Positions 34,313-46,980 are shown, numbered from the stretch's first letter. The stretch is DNA of 64,000 nucleotides from Setophaga petechia (GCA_024362935.1 JANCRA010000067.1:2297921-2361920), one strand, 5' to 3'. Notes: generated by a model not told the origin, from the sequence alone. Numbers and translations are program-made.

Positions 34313-36020
34313 GATCCCATAAAATAGAATCAATAGCTGCATTCATCTGATCAGGCACAATCTAACTTTATGCAGCAGCATCACTCTCACCTCCCGAGCA
34401 GCAGAGCTGGAGTGGGCTCTCCACACTGCACATTTTTGAGTGCCCTGTGTTCAGCCAGGTTATAAATTATCCCTTCACATCCTGAAGTAAAACTGGAGAG
34501 GTCCTTGCTATGAAAATACAAGAGCAGGCACAATGAAATGGGCATTTTGAGCAGAGATAACCTGTGCCTAGTTTCTGAAAATGAACAGCCAGGCTGCTGG
34601 CAATTATCTCTAATTATAGTTGGTAAAAAAGAGTTTTCATAATGCACTTTTGTGCAATGTGCAACCTTGAGATGAGATCCCAAGGCTGAAACATTTGTTC
34701 CCCTTTTCCATTATGCATGTTTTAAAAAACTAATAATTAGAAGATCATTCAGGAGGAAAGATAACACTCTGACTTGGTCACTTAGTAAAGACATAAGACT
34801 TATTATTTGTCTCTCAAGAGTCCTGTTCCTGTCCCAGTGATTTAATATGAAGCATCACATAAACATTTAAATACCACAACTGATAGAAAAGAGAGAGAAA
34901 AAGTATCATTAAACCCATTTTCCAGATAAAGAATCTGCCACAAAAAGTTATTTGCATACATTCTGCTTCAAAGCTCAGAAACTCCTAGCCTAAGGGTAAT
35001 TTTTAGGACTCAAATAACTTGGAATTTGTCAGAAAAGTTCTCTGAAAAAGATCACAAAAAATATATATCAGCCTCAGTTACAGTTTTTCTGATCATTTTT
35101 TAGGTTTAGATTTTGCTTTTCCTCTGTTGTTGTGATTAAGTGTGAAGGAAAGAGATCAATACACCTTGATAAGATAGCAAAGGATAATCTTCCTTCAGTG
35201 CTGGGAACATAAATATTGGGCTGCTCTTGTCAAGCAGATCCTACTGCAAGACCTGTCCAGGTGTTGCAGTTTTGTCCATCCATTCATCATTCCTTGCTTG
35301 GTCTGCTTTCTCCACCTGAGCTCTGTTGGTAAACAGCTGTTTTTGAGCAAATTTTGGGACTGAAATTCTGCCTTTCCTTGCACACTGCTGATAAGGGGCA
35401 CCAGGGGAGCTGAACATGAAAAATAAGCCCTTATTTATGGACTGGGGAAATGAATTCTTTGGTGCCTCTGTCCTCTCGTGCTCCTTATGCTGCCACATGA
35501 AATCCTCAGTATTTACTGAATCATTTATGTCACCCACTGCATTCACTGTGTTTGGAACCAGGATTGCTGTGAATACTCAGCTAAAAGCAATTACCAGGAA
35601 CAACAAATATCAAGATTTTAACTGCACTCCATTTATCTCTTGGTTCTTAAAAATTATTTTAAATGTCTATTTCGTTAACCAAAAGAGAAATGGAAAAATT
35701 AAAATGTTATTTATCTCCAAGTCTCCCATCTCAGGAATCTGTTTAAGTACTTTCTGAATAATAAAAGTCACAAAAATCTCCTCTGTGACAAATGAGCTTC
35801 AACATATTGGTCTTGCACTTGAAAGGTCTGATTTTGTGGAGGGCTTGTTGTACTTTTTTCCTTCAGAATTATAAGAAATTTGTGTCCCTTCTCACCTTCA
35901 ATGATCAAAAGGTTTTCTTGAGCCATTATGGTAATTAGTCTCACAGACAGCACTGAATTAAAATAGAATGTTTTATATTTGTTAATTGCCTGAGATCCAC
36001 AGCTGAAGGTACTTGGATGT
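34313..36020. other. No recognisable feature
   Basis: About 1.7 kb of AT-rich unique sequence. Open frames (up to 113 codons) have no recognisable motif. Confidence 0.5.
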
Positions 36021-36192
36021 GTTGTCCAGGGAAGCTGTGGCTGCCCCTGGATACCCTGGAAATGTCCAAGGCCAGGCTGGATGGGGCTTGGAGCAACCTG
36101 GGATAGTGAAAGGTGTCCCTGCCCATGGCAGGGGGCTGGAATCAGAGGAGCTTTAAGGTTCCTTCCAACCAAAACCATTCCAGGTTTCTATT
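36021..36192 (+). mobile_element. CR1: CR1 LINE 3' end
   Basis: GGGAAGCTGTGGCTGCCCCT, 'gtccaaggccaggctggatg', 'tgtccctgcccatggcaggg', then a TTTCTAT end. Confidence 0.9.
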
Positions 36193-36931
36193 AAAGGTAT
36201 TTAAAATGAGTTTCATTATTCCCAATGAGTACAAGGCTGTACCAGTGAGGACAGAGCTGAAGGAGAACAGCTGGAGCAATGCTGCAAACGTGGCCCAATA
36301 AATATGATCATTATTCAAATAGCCCAGAGAACTGTGGCAGCACAGATGACAGAGCACTGGGTTTGCTTTGCTATCCATTGTCACATTTTCAAGCTAATGA
36401 GCACTAGGACATGTTTGGTCTGATCTGCAGCTCTGACACTGTGGGTAGCTTGAATCTAGAGAATTTCCTAGGTTTTATGAACAATAAAAAAGAATAAGAA
36501 ACAATTAAAAGAACCTTTTTTTAACATATCACTTATTTTAGGTAACTCTGAGGTTGCCCTCAGGGCCCAAACCAGAATATCTTTTTAAAAGGGAAGTCCT
36601 GTGGAACAGGAGGAGCTGTGTGCTCCATGCCTTGCCTCAGCAGCAGAGATGTTGCCCTAGAAACACAGCAAAGAGTAAGTTTGACAAGGCAGTCTCTGCT
36701 GTACAAAAAAAATAAATTAACTGTCTCCATGTGCTGCACTGACCATGGCTGTAGATTTCAGGAATCTCCCTCCCATCCCTGTTTGGGAAATTTTAAAATG
36801 TTCCAGTGTGTGCTTTTCAAACACATCAGGGCTCAGTTCTGCAGAGGACTCCTGCTCTATCACTGAGACCACAGCAGGAGGAGCACCTGGTGTCCCCAAA
36901 TCTTGAGCCAGTGGCTGTGGTGGTAGGAGAG
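36193..36931. other. No recognisable feature
   Basis: Unique-looking sequence. GGAGAG at 36926-36931 is the left target site of the next LTR. Confidence 0.5.
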
Positions 36932-37313
36932 TGTCACAGACATCTTTTATAAAAAATCCTTTCCTTAGGATTTTTCCTCCTGAGAAGCTGAGAGGCCTCA
37001 GGAACAAAATGTAAACATTGATTATCTGCTGCTGTGGAATGCAACAGGTGCATCTGGGATTGGCCCATGTTGGATGTTTGTAATTAATGGCCAATCACAG
37101 TCAGGTGGCTCAGACAGAGTTTGAGCCACAAACCTTTGTTATTATTCTTTCTTTTTCTATTCTTAGCCAGCCTTCTGATGAAATCCTTTCTTCTATTCTT
37201 TTAGTATAGTTTTAATATAATATATATCATAAAATAATAAATCAGCCTTCTGAAACATGGAGTCAGATCCTCATCTCTTCCCTCATCCTGAGACCCCTGG
37301 GAACACGGTCACA
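36932..37313 (+). mobile_element. Solo LTR, family A, copy 2
   Basis: 382 bp from TGTCACAGAC to ACACGGTCACA. The flanks GGAGAG and GGAGAT match at 5 of 6 positions, consistent with a 6-bp (class II, ERVK-like) target-site duplication. It contains AATAATAAATCAGCCTTCTG. A second copy faces it 255 bp downstream. Confidence 0.88.
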
Positions 37314-37568
37314 GGAGATCAGGTGCTGGTGGCTGGCATGGTGATATCTCTGTGTTTATTCTGCAGAAAAACCAGCTCAAAGCAGAAGCCTTGGAAGCTG
37401 TCCCTCATGGCAGCACCTCCTTGGAGCATCTGCTCCTTTTCAACCCTACAAATGGAGCTGGAGGAGATGCTGGCCATGCTATGATGATGAATTTGAAGTG
37501 AAACTTGGAGGCTCCCAAGGTGTGCAATGTGCATGTCTCCCTCCAAAGAGACTATTAAAGAAACTCTT
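37314..37568. other. Unique spacer between two inverted LTR A copies
   Basis: 255 bp of unique-looking sequence that would form the loop if the flanking inverted LTRs paired. Frames of about 75 codons on both strands have no support. Confidence 0.6.
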
Positions 37569-37950
37569 TGTGATGGTGTTCATAGGGGTCATAGGATGAG
37601 GGTAGAGACGAGGATCTGACTCCATGTTTCAGAAGGCTGATTTATTATTTTTTTATATATATTACATTAAAACTATACTAAAAGAATAGAAGAAAGGATT
37701 TCATCGGAAGGCTGGCTAAGAATAGAAAAAGAAGGAATGATAACAAAAGCTTCTGTCTCGGACAGAGTCTGAGCCACCTGACTGTGATTGGCCATTAATT
37801 AGAAACAACCACACGAGACCAATCCCAGATGCACCTGTTGCATTCCACAGCAGCAGATAATCAATGTTTACATTTTGTTCCTGAGGCCTCTCAGCTTCTC
37901 AGGAGAAAGAATCCTAAGGAAAGGATTTTTCATAAAAGATGTCTGTGACA
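37569..37950 (-). mobile_element. Solo LTR, family A, copy 3 (inverted relative to copy 2)
   Basis: 382 bp flanked by a perfect 6-bp target-site duplication ACTCTT (37563-37568 and 37951-37956). On the minus strand it starts TGTCACAGACATC and ends CACCATCACA. It differs from copy 2 throughout (roughly 90% identity by eye), and its own target site shows an independent insertion. Confidence 0.92.
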
Positions 37951-39831
37951 ACTCTTCTCACTGAGAGAGAGACAGTTATGCAATCTCCGTTTTTATCAGA
38001 ATAATAAAGGTAATTTTTCACATTCACTGCATTAACCAGAGGTAACTGTGAGCTCACAGGGAGATAATACAGCTGAAGTTGCCCAAAGAGAGGACACAAC
38101 CAGAACAGAGCTTTCCTAATTCAGTCCTGGTCCTGGTTTCTGATGATGGGGATTCTTTTTGTCCTCTCCACATTCCTTGGGCCTGACCAGGCTGTAGAAC
38201 AGTAATGATGAACCTTTTGTGCTTCTCCACGGAATAAAGGCTCCCCTCTGAGAGCCTGTGAAGTTTCACCACGTCTCTGAGATCCATCACCAAAACTTCA
38301 GTGGGAGACACATTTAAGGTTGTTCATTCAGGGCACTTCACACTTCATTCCAAGCCTAATTACTTCCATTCAAGTGGTATAAAAGATAAATTAATTTATT
38401 CCAGGAGCAGGCGTTTTCCTGCCTTATATTCCTCATCAGTATGGGCAGCTCTTCAAGCATTTCTAAACCCTTCTCCTCTGATCCAGCCTTCCTTTTATTC
38501 TCTCCCTCCTTTTTTCCCTGCTTCAAGTCAATTTTATTTGATTTTTTTGCTCTGCTCGCCATGAAAAATAATCTCTTTAAGGCTCTTTTCTGCTTAATGC
38601 TCTCTGCACAGTGACTGACAAGAAACTTTTCCATTTATTATCTCTACTCCTCCACTCAGATGGCTCCCTCATTTTGCCACATTAGGTGGTCAAAGTGCTC
38701 TTTTAATTCCATGATGTGATTTTGCCAAAGATGAGATGCATCTGTTGCCAGGTGGGCTCCTAAAAGGTACATCTCTATTTTGGGGGTGATCATTCCTGAC
38801 TTCCTTTTAATTAATAAAAGGAGATATGTAGGGTATCTAAAAGTCTGTTGGTGTCTTTGGTACTCGGGTTAGCATGACCTGAAATATTTTCTGTTGGTGG
38901 TTATTTAACTGTAAGATGATTCTCTCATACTAACTCAAATATTGAACAGTCGTGCAGGGTTATATCAGTCCTACCCAGAATTATGACTGAGAATTGGTAG
39001 AATGTATCTCCAGGAGATGAACCAACATCGTGTTCATGTCCTTCAGTAAAATAATTTTGTTTTAGTTTCTAGCTGCATTACTGGGGGGAAAAAAGTATTA
39101 AAAGGTTACTAAAGATTCATCCATGCTACATTTTAAATAGAAATTCTGAAAGCACAAAATGTCTGTGGAATCAGAGTGATAGTGTTGATACAAGTACAAT
39201 GAAAATAACTATGTTTCTATGATAACCAGTTATTGACAGGCATAGTTGTTATCTTATTTTTCAGGGAAAAAAAAATAAAGACTAAACATTTGCCATAAGA
39301 ATTTTCTTGGATTCTTTGGTGCCCTGGCAGTTTCAAGATATAACCAAAGGGGAATTTTGTTTTCTTCTCTAAAAATGACTTTTCAGGCTACAGACAGAGG
39401 AAGGTTATTTCACCTCTGAGTGCAGAATTCAAGCAATACTTTCAAATAATCACTTTTCTGGTGTAAAAGCACATGCCATCTTCCCCAAATGGCTGAAGAA
39501 CACCACAAAGACAAGGTCATGTTTGCCCTGTTTCTTTAGAACTTTTTCAGACACGATGCTGAGTTGGGCAGAACATCCATCTGAGCAGAGCAAATATTCC
39601 TACAGCGCCTCAAATAATCCTTTAAACATCAGTGTCAGTGACAAAAGGCCATGGGAACCCTTTATTCATTTTATAGCAATCATGAAGTCGGGGTGAGACG
39701 TGACTTAGGATGAGATGTGGTGCTCAAAACCCTGCAAAGCCTTTACTTGCATATTTTATACTGATACAGATTTTTCACTCTCTTCTTCTAAGGCTTTTAC
39801 AGAAGAACAGTATTGCTAAGAGTTGACTCTC
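37951..39831. other. No recognisable feature
   Basis: About 1.9 kb of AT-rich unique sequence without supported exons or repeats. Confidence 0.5.
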
Positions 39832-39945
39832 ACAAAATTCACAGAATTCACAGAATGACCAGGTTGGAAAAGACCTTCAAGATCATCAAGTCCAACCCAG
39901 CCCCAACACCTCAAATAAACCCTGGCACCCAGTGCCATATTACAT
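39832..39945 (-). mobile_element. CR1: CR1 LINE 3' end (short)
   Basis: CAGAATGACCAGGTTGGAAA, 'gaccttcaagatcatcaagt' and CACCTCAAATAAACCCTGGC, with a repeated TTCACAGAA octamer at the 3' tip. Confidence 0.85.
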
Positions 39946-42003
39946 ACAACTGCTGTATGGCACTGCTAAATATCACATACAATATGAGATAATTCAGGAT
40001 ATTTCACAGGGTTTTATGTTTGGTGAAGCAAAAATTCATCCCTGGTTAGTAAAAAGTAGCAACCGTGCTTCTCTTGTCATAATTTCCCATGAGCCAACAG
40101 ACAAAATCAACAAAGGTCTGAAGTAAGACCATGTTTGCCAGAGCTTTGAAATTTTACCAAAGAATGTTTTCAATAAAAGAGATCATTTTAAATTTCACTC
40201 TTAGCAAGATTCTGGCATTTGGGCAGCTGAACTGCCCTGATCAGGGTATAGGTTTATTTACTTAGACCAGATTTTGTGACTGGGATAGATTAGACAGCCC
40301 CACAGAGGTGGCAGATCCACCACAGATAGGGAGGATCCACATCCTCTTGAAATTCAAGTGAAGTTCAGGCAGGATATGACAAACAGACACAGGAATGGAA
40401 ACAAATAAATCAGACTGTGATGTCTAGTGAGCACAGAGAGAATTGATACACGCACCTAATGCGGGAATGTTTAATTAAATTTGGTTGTTTTTGTCTTTGG
40501 CTGAATCCCACCACACTTGTTGTGCCTGTGGGGTCACGCAGGCAGATCCAAGCTCAACACCCTCAGCAGCTCCCAGGGCTGGATTTCCTCTTCATGGAGC
40601 AACTCCCTGAGCTCAGTGCCTTGCATGGCAAATTAGGAGAGCAGCACTTGTGCCTCCCAAAGAGCTCTGTGTGAATATCACCATTTTCCCCAGCATTGCT
40701 AAGAGACGTTCATCTGGTGTGGAGGGGGCTGTGTGCAGTCACTGGGGTAAACAAAACAGCCCAAATAAACACAAAACCAGCCCCTGCCTTGCAGGAGAGA
40801 GGTGGCATGGGCAGAATTGCAATCAGAGCAGCTGCAGTGGAGATCTCAACGCAGAAAATCCAGCAATGCCACAGGGAGGGTGATGGAGCAAAGTTAATCC
40901 TATTATAAATTAGTTTGTGCTTCCTGCTCTGAATGCTCGGGTTGCCTTCTTTGTTTCTAGAAAACATGATTTGGGAGGCTTAGCCTGCACAAACAACTGA
41001 GTCAACAAGTCCTGTGCCTGCAGGAAAGAAACAGGACAGGCCTGGTTTGTGCTGATTCATGGCTATTTATTTAAGGTTTAGAGGTATGGCCATAGATCAC
41101 CAGGATTTAAATTATTCTCTGAAAGGATAAAACTTGAATTAATTGGTTAATTAAGTCCTTTAGCCACTGTCAGTGAATCATGGCTTAGTAGATTACTTAT
41201 ATGTAAAACACAAATCAGGACTGCAGGCTCCAGTCTAATCAGAAGAAAGGTCCTGCTGCTCATAGATCTTTCCTCACAGCTGTCATCTGCTTAAAGGATT
41301 CATTCAACAATCTAAATTGCAGAAAAAGCAAATAAACCCTAAAAATAAGTCAGGACTGTTTATCACATCTGGGATTGGATAGAGCCAAAACACAACTAAA
41401 CTGCAAAGTCTGCATCCTATTTGTGCTAAAAATGAATTTGATTCTTTTTTTTTTTTACTTTAATTCTTTGATAAAAGTGGCTGGCTTTAATAAAAAAAAA
41501 AACAACTTCCTGTTTTACAGAAATCTTTGGGTGCTTGACATCAGTGAAATTCTGAAACACTCAGATTAGAATTTGCCCATGTAATTATATAAAATCTGAG
41601 CTATGAGCACTCAATTGATCACAGTGTGCTTTTGTTCACCTATAGACTACCTGGCATAAAGGCCCCAAAGCAGAGGATGTGAAATTCTGATTATTTCTTG
41701 AGCATTCAATGCCTCAAAAATCCTCCAGGGTTTCAGTTTGCTTTTCTTTTCATAGTAGGCACTAATCCTCCAGGGATAAACACCTAGAAATTTATGCCAT
41801 TCACCTGCTTTAGTGCATCCCCCTCCAGTCCTGGGGAGATTTGGAAGCACCTTTCAGACTCAGCATGCAGGATAATATGAAGGAAGATTAGATATTGATC
41901 TGGGGAGCAGCAGTGGGAAAATGGTGGTGCCCTGATCACCTGAACCACCTCCTCTGTTTAGATTCTGCCTCACCTAAAAGGGTGTTTATTCATTTTAAGA
42001 TGG
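39946..42003. other. No recognisable feature
   Basis: About 2 kb of AT-rich unique sequence, with T and A runs near 41446-41456 and 41492-41502. No supported exons. Confidence 0.5.
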
Positions 42004-42587
42004 TGTCCTGGGTTGCAAGATATGCACAATCTGTCAAAGATGGAGCAGTTCTCCTCTGTTCATGGGGCAGTTTTTTTCTTTCTCTCTGCCACAGCCAACC
42101 CTCCCTGCAGGAGATCTCTGCTGTCCATGGCCACTGAGTGTCCCTGCAGGGCTGATCCCATTCCCCCATCCCATGGGGAGATGCTGCGCCCAGGGCAGGA
42201 GCCAAGCATTCCTACCTGGATCCAAGCTGAGCCTGGCCCAGCACAGCAGCCTTTGCCCCCTGCATTGCCAGAGGAGCAGCTTTCTGCTGCCCTGCATGGC
42301 CAGAGGGAGCCCAGGCCCATCTGCAGCAGCCCTGGAGCTGCAGAGGAAAACTCCCCCCTTGTGCAGGATCCCTGCTCCAGCAGAACTGACTGTCAGTATT
42401 GTTTTGTATTATTGCATTTTTTCTTTTCATTTCTTCCCTATTAAAGAACTGTTATTCCTACTCCCATATCTTTGCCTGAGAGTCCCTTAACTTCAAAATT
42501 ATAATAATTCAGAGGGAGAGGGTTTACATTTTCTATTTCAAGGGAGGCTTCTGCCTTCCTTTGCAGACACCTGTCTGTTCAAAGACA
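42004..42587 (+). mobile_element. Solo LTR, family C, with internal deletion
   Basis: It starts canonically TGTCCTGGGTTGCAAGATAT and ends GTTCAAAGACA. Flanks AGATGG and AGATGT (if the final A is counted outside the LTR) match at 5 of 6 positions. The GC-rich core (42091-42386) is almost identical to the 49-kb copy. About 90 bp after the core, present in other copies, is missing. A TATTAAAGAACTG polyadenylation-like region follows. Confidence 0.85.
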
Positions 42588-42784
42588 GATGTTTCTCCTC
42601 CTCAGGTGACTATTAGGGAAGCTGGTGCTTGCTCTCTGTGCTCCTTATAAGAATGGGAAAAGCCCTTCAGAGAGAAGTTTTTGGATGGTTCAAAGGGCAA
42701 AGAATTGGTCATTCCATGTCTCTGGACACTGTCAGAGATGTCTCTGTGCTGTGGCTGGAAGCTCACACACCACACACACCAAAA

Positions 42785-43068
42785 AAATGGGAAGGGATTG
42801 GTTCTGAGATCCCTTTAGTTGGCTTCAGTACCAATAAATACACATCACATATCTTTTTTAAGTAAATCAAGCTAATTTCTAATAGATAAAAATCATGTGC
42901 TTCACACACCTCTAACAATTCCATAAAAATGGGAAGGGATTGGTTCTGAGATCCCTTTAGTCAGCCTCAGTACCAATCAACACACAGTACGTACTTTTTT
43001 TTAAGTAAACCAATCTAATTTGTAATAGATAAAAATCATGTGCTTCACACACCTCTAACAATTCTATT
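42785..43068 (+). repeat. 142-bp tandem duplication, two units
   Basis: The block starting ATGGGAAGGGATTGGTTCTG (42787) recurs at 42929 and both end around TCACACACCTCTAACAATTC. The units differ by a handful of substitutions and a one-base A/T run change, so the duplication is not brand new. Confidence 0.92.
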
Positions 43069-43567
43069 CTTTCATGAAGTTGTGAATGTTTTCTTTTAAT
43101 AAAAGTACTTTGCTGCTCAGCACCAAATTAATAAGGTAGTTCTACATTAGGTGAATATTAAATAAATGTTAAATGACATCTTCAGGCACAATAAGCAAAT
43201 AAGAGCCTAATCTACTCATTATATAATTACCTCAAAATTATATATGCAGCAATATGGAATTAAAACTGTTGTTACAATTTAAAAATAGGAATTCAAACAT
43301 GAGAGCCACAGCTATCCTTAGCAAAAAATTATTCACCATTAACCTGTTCCATACAATCATTTCTGCAGGTGCTGTAATGAATTTAAGTGAATGCTTAAAC
43401 CTGAAGGAGAAAAGGAAGCATTTCTGATTTTTGAAATAAAATATTTTGGGGAAAACTCCCTCAGTCAGAGTTTAAAGGCTTAAATGAATTACTGAATGAA
43501 GTGAACTGTAGATATTACACCTCTAATGTCTTGGCGTGCATTCTACACCCAACAGAAAGAGAAGAAC
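43069..43567. other. No recognisable feature
   Basis: AT-rich unique sequence. Confidence 0.5.
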
Positions 43568-43630
43568 AGAATCATAGAATGGTTTAGGATATCAGGGAAT
43601 TTAGAAATCACCCCATTCCAACACTTTACA
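43568..43630 (-). mobile_element. CR1: CR1 LINE 3' tip
   Basis: AGAATCATAGAATGGTTTAG followed by a short diverged CR1 tail. Confidence 0.65.
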
Positions 43631-44054
43631 AGTGTTGTCTGCAAATTAACAACACACTAAGATAAACAATTCAGGAGAGCATTAGTTAAAAAAATCCTAG
43701 TAGCATGAATTAATTCAGACAGGAATTTCTGGATCACAAACTTCTAATCTGAAAGGAAAAACATTTCAAATATGTACAAGGACCTGTCAGAACAAGTTCT
43801 GGTATTAACTCTGCCAAAATATCTGTTGTGTCATTTGCATCATGTTCTAGATGTGATTCATTGGTTTTATTGTCATCTGCATCAGGTTTTCATGCCCCAG
43901 TGCTGTACCAGCTTTGAACAATTAGAGAAGATCAGGCAGGGACCCAAAGGAAGCAGTGGATGTGAGCATATTTTTATCCACACTCTATAAAACTGACATC
44001 AAAATAATTGACTTTTTACAAAGTGTAAAATATGTCAGATCCAGCTGATTCTTC
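43631..44054. other. No recognisable feature
   Basis: Unique-looking sequence. Confidence 0.5.
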
Positions 44055-44178
44055 TGTCATGGAAGTGCTCAAGGCCAGGTTGGATGGGGCTTGGAGTGGA
44101 AGGAGTCCCTGCCCATGGCAGGGGTTGGAACTGGATGATCTTTAAGGTCCCTTCCAAACAAAACCATGTGGGGATTCT
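44055..44178 (+). mobile_element. CR1: CR1 LINE 3' end, internally deleted
   Basis: 'caaggccaggttggatgggg', 'tccctgcccatggcaggg', GGAACTGGATGATCTTTAAG. The usual segment between 'cttggag' and 'gtccctg' is shortened. Confidence 0.85.
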
Positions 44179-44369
44179 GATTTATGCAGCAAGGAGATTT
44201 AACAGACAGAGATGGTTGAAATTGTCAGGGACTTCTGGAGAACATCAGGATCATCCCACCTCTTCAGAGAAATGTTGTCCAGGACTTTTTCCAGTTGGAT
44301 TATTAATATCTCCAGGGATGAGACAGGGACAATACAAAGCAATACACTCCATTTTCAGGAGGTTTCAAA

Positions 44370-45962
44370 ACTGGCATTATTATGGCATGCATGCTTTTTA
44401 TACATTCTTACAAAACTCCTCAGTTTACACTTTACTCATTGTTCAGAGAGACAAACAAAGTGCTCATTGGAACAGGCAGTTGCAGGTTTCTCTTATTTAT
44501 CCTTTTTTCTTTCTTGGTTTCTGTGTCAACGACCTTGGTAGAAAATTCTTTCAGGGATGAACGTGGATCCTCTTATCCAACTTCTCTCTCAGAAGTCACT
44601 CAGAAGTCACTGTAAAACCTCTTCCAGAGGATGGAGGGCACACAACCTCTCTGAACAAACTGTGACTGATCTCTCTGACAGTAAATGTGCTCTGGAAAAG
44701 AGTTCAGATGGGATTTCCTCTTCTTGAAGTTTGCAGGTTCTTTCTCTTGGTGTTATTTAGAGTACCCTGGCTATGCATGCTTTTTTATTCTAGCATGCAT
44801 GCTTTTTATACATTCTTAAAAAACTCCCTAAGTTTACCCTTTACTCATGTGTCACAAGAGAGAAACAAAGTGCTCATTGCAACAGGCAGTTTCAGGTTTC
44901 TCTTATTTATCCTCCTTTCTTTCTTGGTTTCTATGTCAGCAACTTTGGTACAAAATTCTTTCAGGGGTCAACATGGATCCTCTTCTCTCTGGCTCACAGA
45001 GGTCACTGTAAAACCTCTTCCACAGGATGGAGGGCACACAACCTCTCTGAACAAACTGTGACTGATCTCTCTGACAGTAAATGTGCTCTGGAAAAGAGTT
45101 CAGATGGGATTTCCTCTTCTTGAAGTTTGCAGGTTCTTTCTCTTGGTGTTATTTAGAGTACCCTGGCTATGCATGCTTTTTTATTCTAGCATGCATGCTT
45201 TTTATACATTCTTAAAAAACTCCCTAAGTTTACCCTTTACTCATGTGTCACAAGAGAGAAACAAAGTGCTCATTGCAACAGGCAGTTTCAGGTTTCTCTT
45301 ATTTATCCTCCTTTCTTTCTTGGTTTCTATGTCAGCAACTTTGGTACAAAATTCTTTCAGGGGTCAACATGGATCCTCTTCTCTCTGGCTCACAGAGGTC
45401 ACTGTAAAACCTCTTCCACAGGATGGAGGGCACACAACCTCTCTGAACAAACTGTGACTGATCTCTCTGACAGTAAATGTGCTCTGGAAAATAGTTCAGA
45501 TGGGATTTCCTCTTCTTGCAGTTTGCAGGTTCTTTCTCTTGGTGTTATTTAGAGTACCCTGGCTATGCATGCTTTTTTATTCTAGCATGCATGCTTTTTA
45601 TACATTGTTAAAAAACTCCCTAAGTTTACCCTTTACTCATGTGTCACAAGAAAGAAACAAAGTGCTCGTTGGAACAGGCAGTTTCAGGTTTCTCTTATTT
45701 ATCCTCCTTTCTTTCTTGGTTTCTATGTCAGCAACTTTGGTACAAAATTCTTTCAGGGGTGAACATGGATCCTCTTCTCTCTGGCTCACAGAGGTCACTG
45801 TAAAACCTCTTCCAGAGGATGGAGGGCACACAGCCTCTCTGAACAAAGTGTGACTGATCTCTCTGACAGTAAATGTGCTCTGGAAAATAGTTCAGATGGG
45901 ATTTCCTCTTCTTGAAGTTTGCAGGTTCTTTCTCTTGGTGTTATTGAGAGTACCCTGGCTAT
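44370..45962 (+). repeat. Tandem array of a 396-bp unit, about four copies
   Basis: The marker GTGACTGATCTCTCTGACAG recurs at 44662, 45058, 45454 and 45850, exactly 396 bp apart. Units starting at 44687 and 45083 appear identical by direct reading. The third differs at about 10 sites. A more diverged first unit begins near 44385 and carries an extra 12-bp duplication (CAGAAGTCACT twice). The last unit is cut at about 45962. Because 396 is a multiple of three, each unit repeats the same 124-codon hydrophobic frame, but I see no protein family, signal peptide or regulatory context for a gene. Each unit includes GCATGCATGC and a TTTTTATACATTC motif. Confidence 0.95.
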
Positions 45963-46767
45963 GTCTTCTTTCTTCCCCCCACAAGATATTTATCTCCATT
46001 GGTAAGATGGGGATAAATTCCCTTCTGTTCTTTGGTTGGCCCAGCTCTCTGGGACTGAGGTTTTAAACACTTTTGTGGAGCTGCAGCAGCCTCAGTTGAG
46101 GCTGTCCATGCCTGTCCATGCATGTTTTGCACCTCTAGATCAGCACAGGGCACAGACCCCAGGACCATCCCAGTGTGGGGATGAGCAGGGGAAAGGATCC
46201 CCTGCCTCCACCTGCTGCTGGTGCCATTCATAATGCAGCCCCAGGTGCTCGTAATTTGCTTTTCTCTGAGGACACACTGCTGCTTCATGGTCACCTGGGA
46301 CCCCTCAGGGCTTCTCTGCAAAGCTGCTTGCCAGCCCACTGCACTGGTTTATTCCTCCTCAGGTGAAGGATCAACATTTCCCTTCAGTGACCTTCATGAG
46401 AATCCTCTCTGCCCATTTTTCCAGACCAGCAGGGTTCTCTGAATGGCAAAACAACCACTCCTCCTGGATTTTTATTGTCTCCAAATTTGCTGATGTCCCA
46501 GTCATTTATAAGACTAATAAAAATACTACATGGTATCCATCCCAAAATCAACACCTGTGGTACTGCATTCCTGACTTGCCTCCTGCCCAACTTCCTTTGT
46601 ATTATTATTGTTATATCTGATCACATCCCTTTGATCTCACTATTTCAGCCCATTTTCAGTCCACCTCACTGTATATTTATATTCCATGTTCATATGGTCA
46701 TAGTCCATCCATCTTTGCTGCCTGATTTGCTCCTGGATCTGATCAACTGCCCCAAAAAGTTGCATAC
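45963..46767 (-). mobile_element. CR1: CR1 LINE internal fragment
   Basis: The minus strand aligns in order with the CR1 region downstream of the reverse-transcriptase palm: TGCCATTCATAATGCAGCCC, 'ggacacactgctgcttcatg', 'tttattcctcctcaggtgaa', 'ctctgaatggcaaaacaacc' and a 'ccaaatttgctgatg' block. It begins right at the end of the 396-bp array. The right part (46500-46767) is more diverged. No intact frame remains. Confidence 0.75.
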
Positions 46768-46980
46768 CATAGAATAATAGAATAATGGAATGGTTTGGGT
46801 TAGAAAGGATCTTAAAGCTCATCCAGTTCCAGCCCTCCTGCCATGGGCAGGGACACCTTCCACTGTCCCAGGGTGCTCCAAGCCCCTTTCAACCTGACCT
46901 TGAACACTTCCAGGGATCCAGGGGCAACTTCTGAAAGCTTCTCTGAGCTTCTCTGGACACCCTGTGCCTGTGTATGTAAA
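46768..46980 (-). mobile_element. CR1: CR1 LINE 3' end
   Basis: A separate minus-strand CR1 copy starting with its 3' tip (ATAGAATAATAGAATAATGG), then 'ccctcctgccatgggcaggg' and 'cacttccagggatccagggg'. A 3' tip here, after internal CR1 sequence, shows two insertions. Confidence 0.9.

Noticed and set aside
44687..45853. Three consecutive 124-codon frames as a tandem gene family
   Set aside because: They come from the 396-bp tandem unit, whose length is a multiple of three. No protein family, promoter or splice context is visible.
44370..45962. CRISPR-like array
   Set aside because: Units are 396 bp with no repeat-spacer alternation, and the genome is avian.
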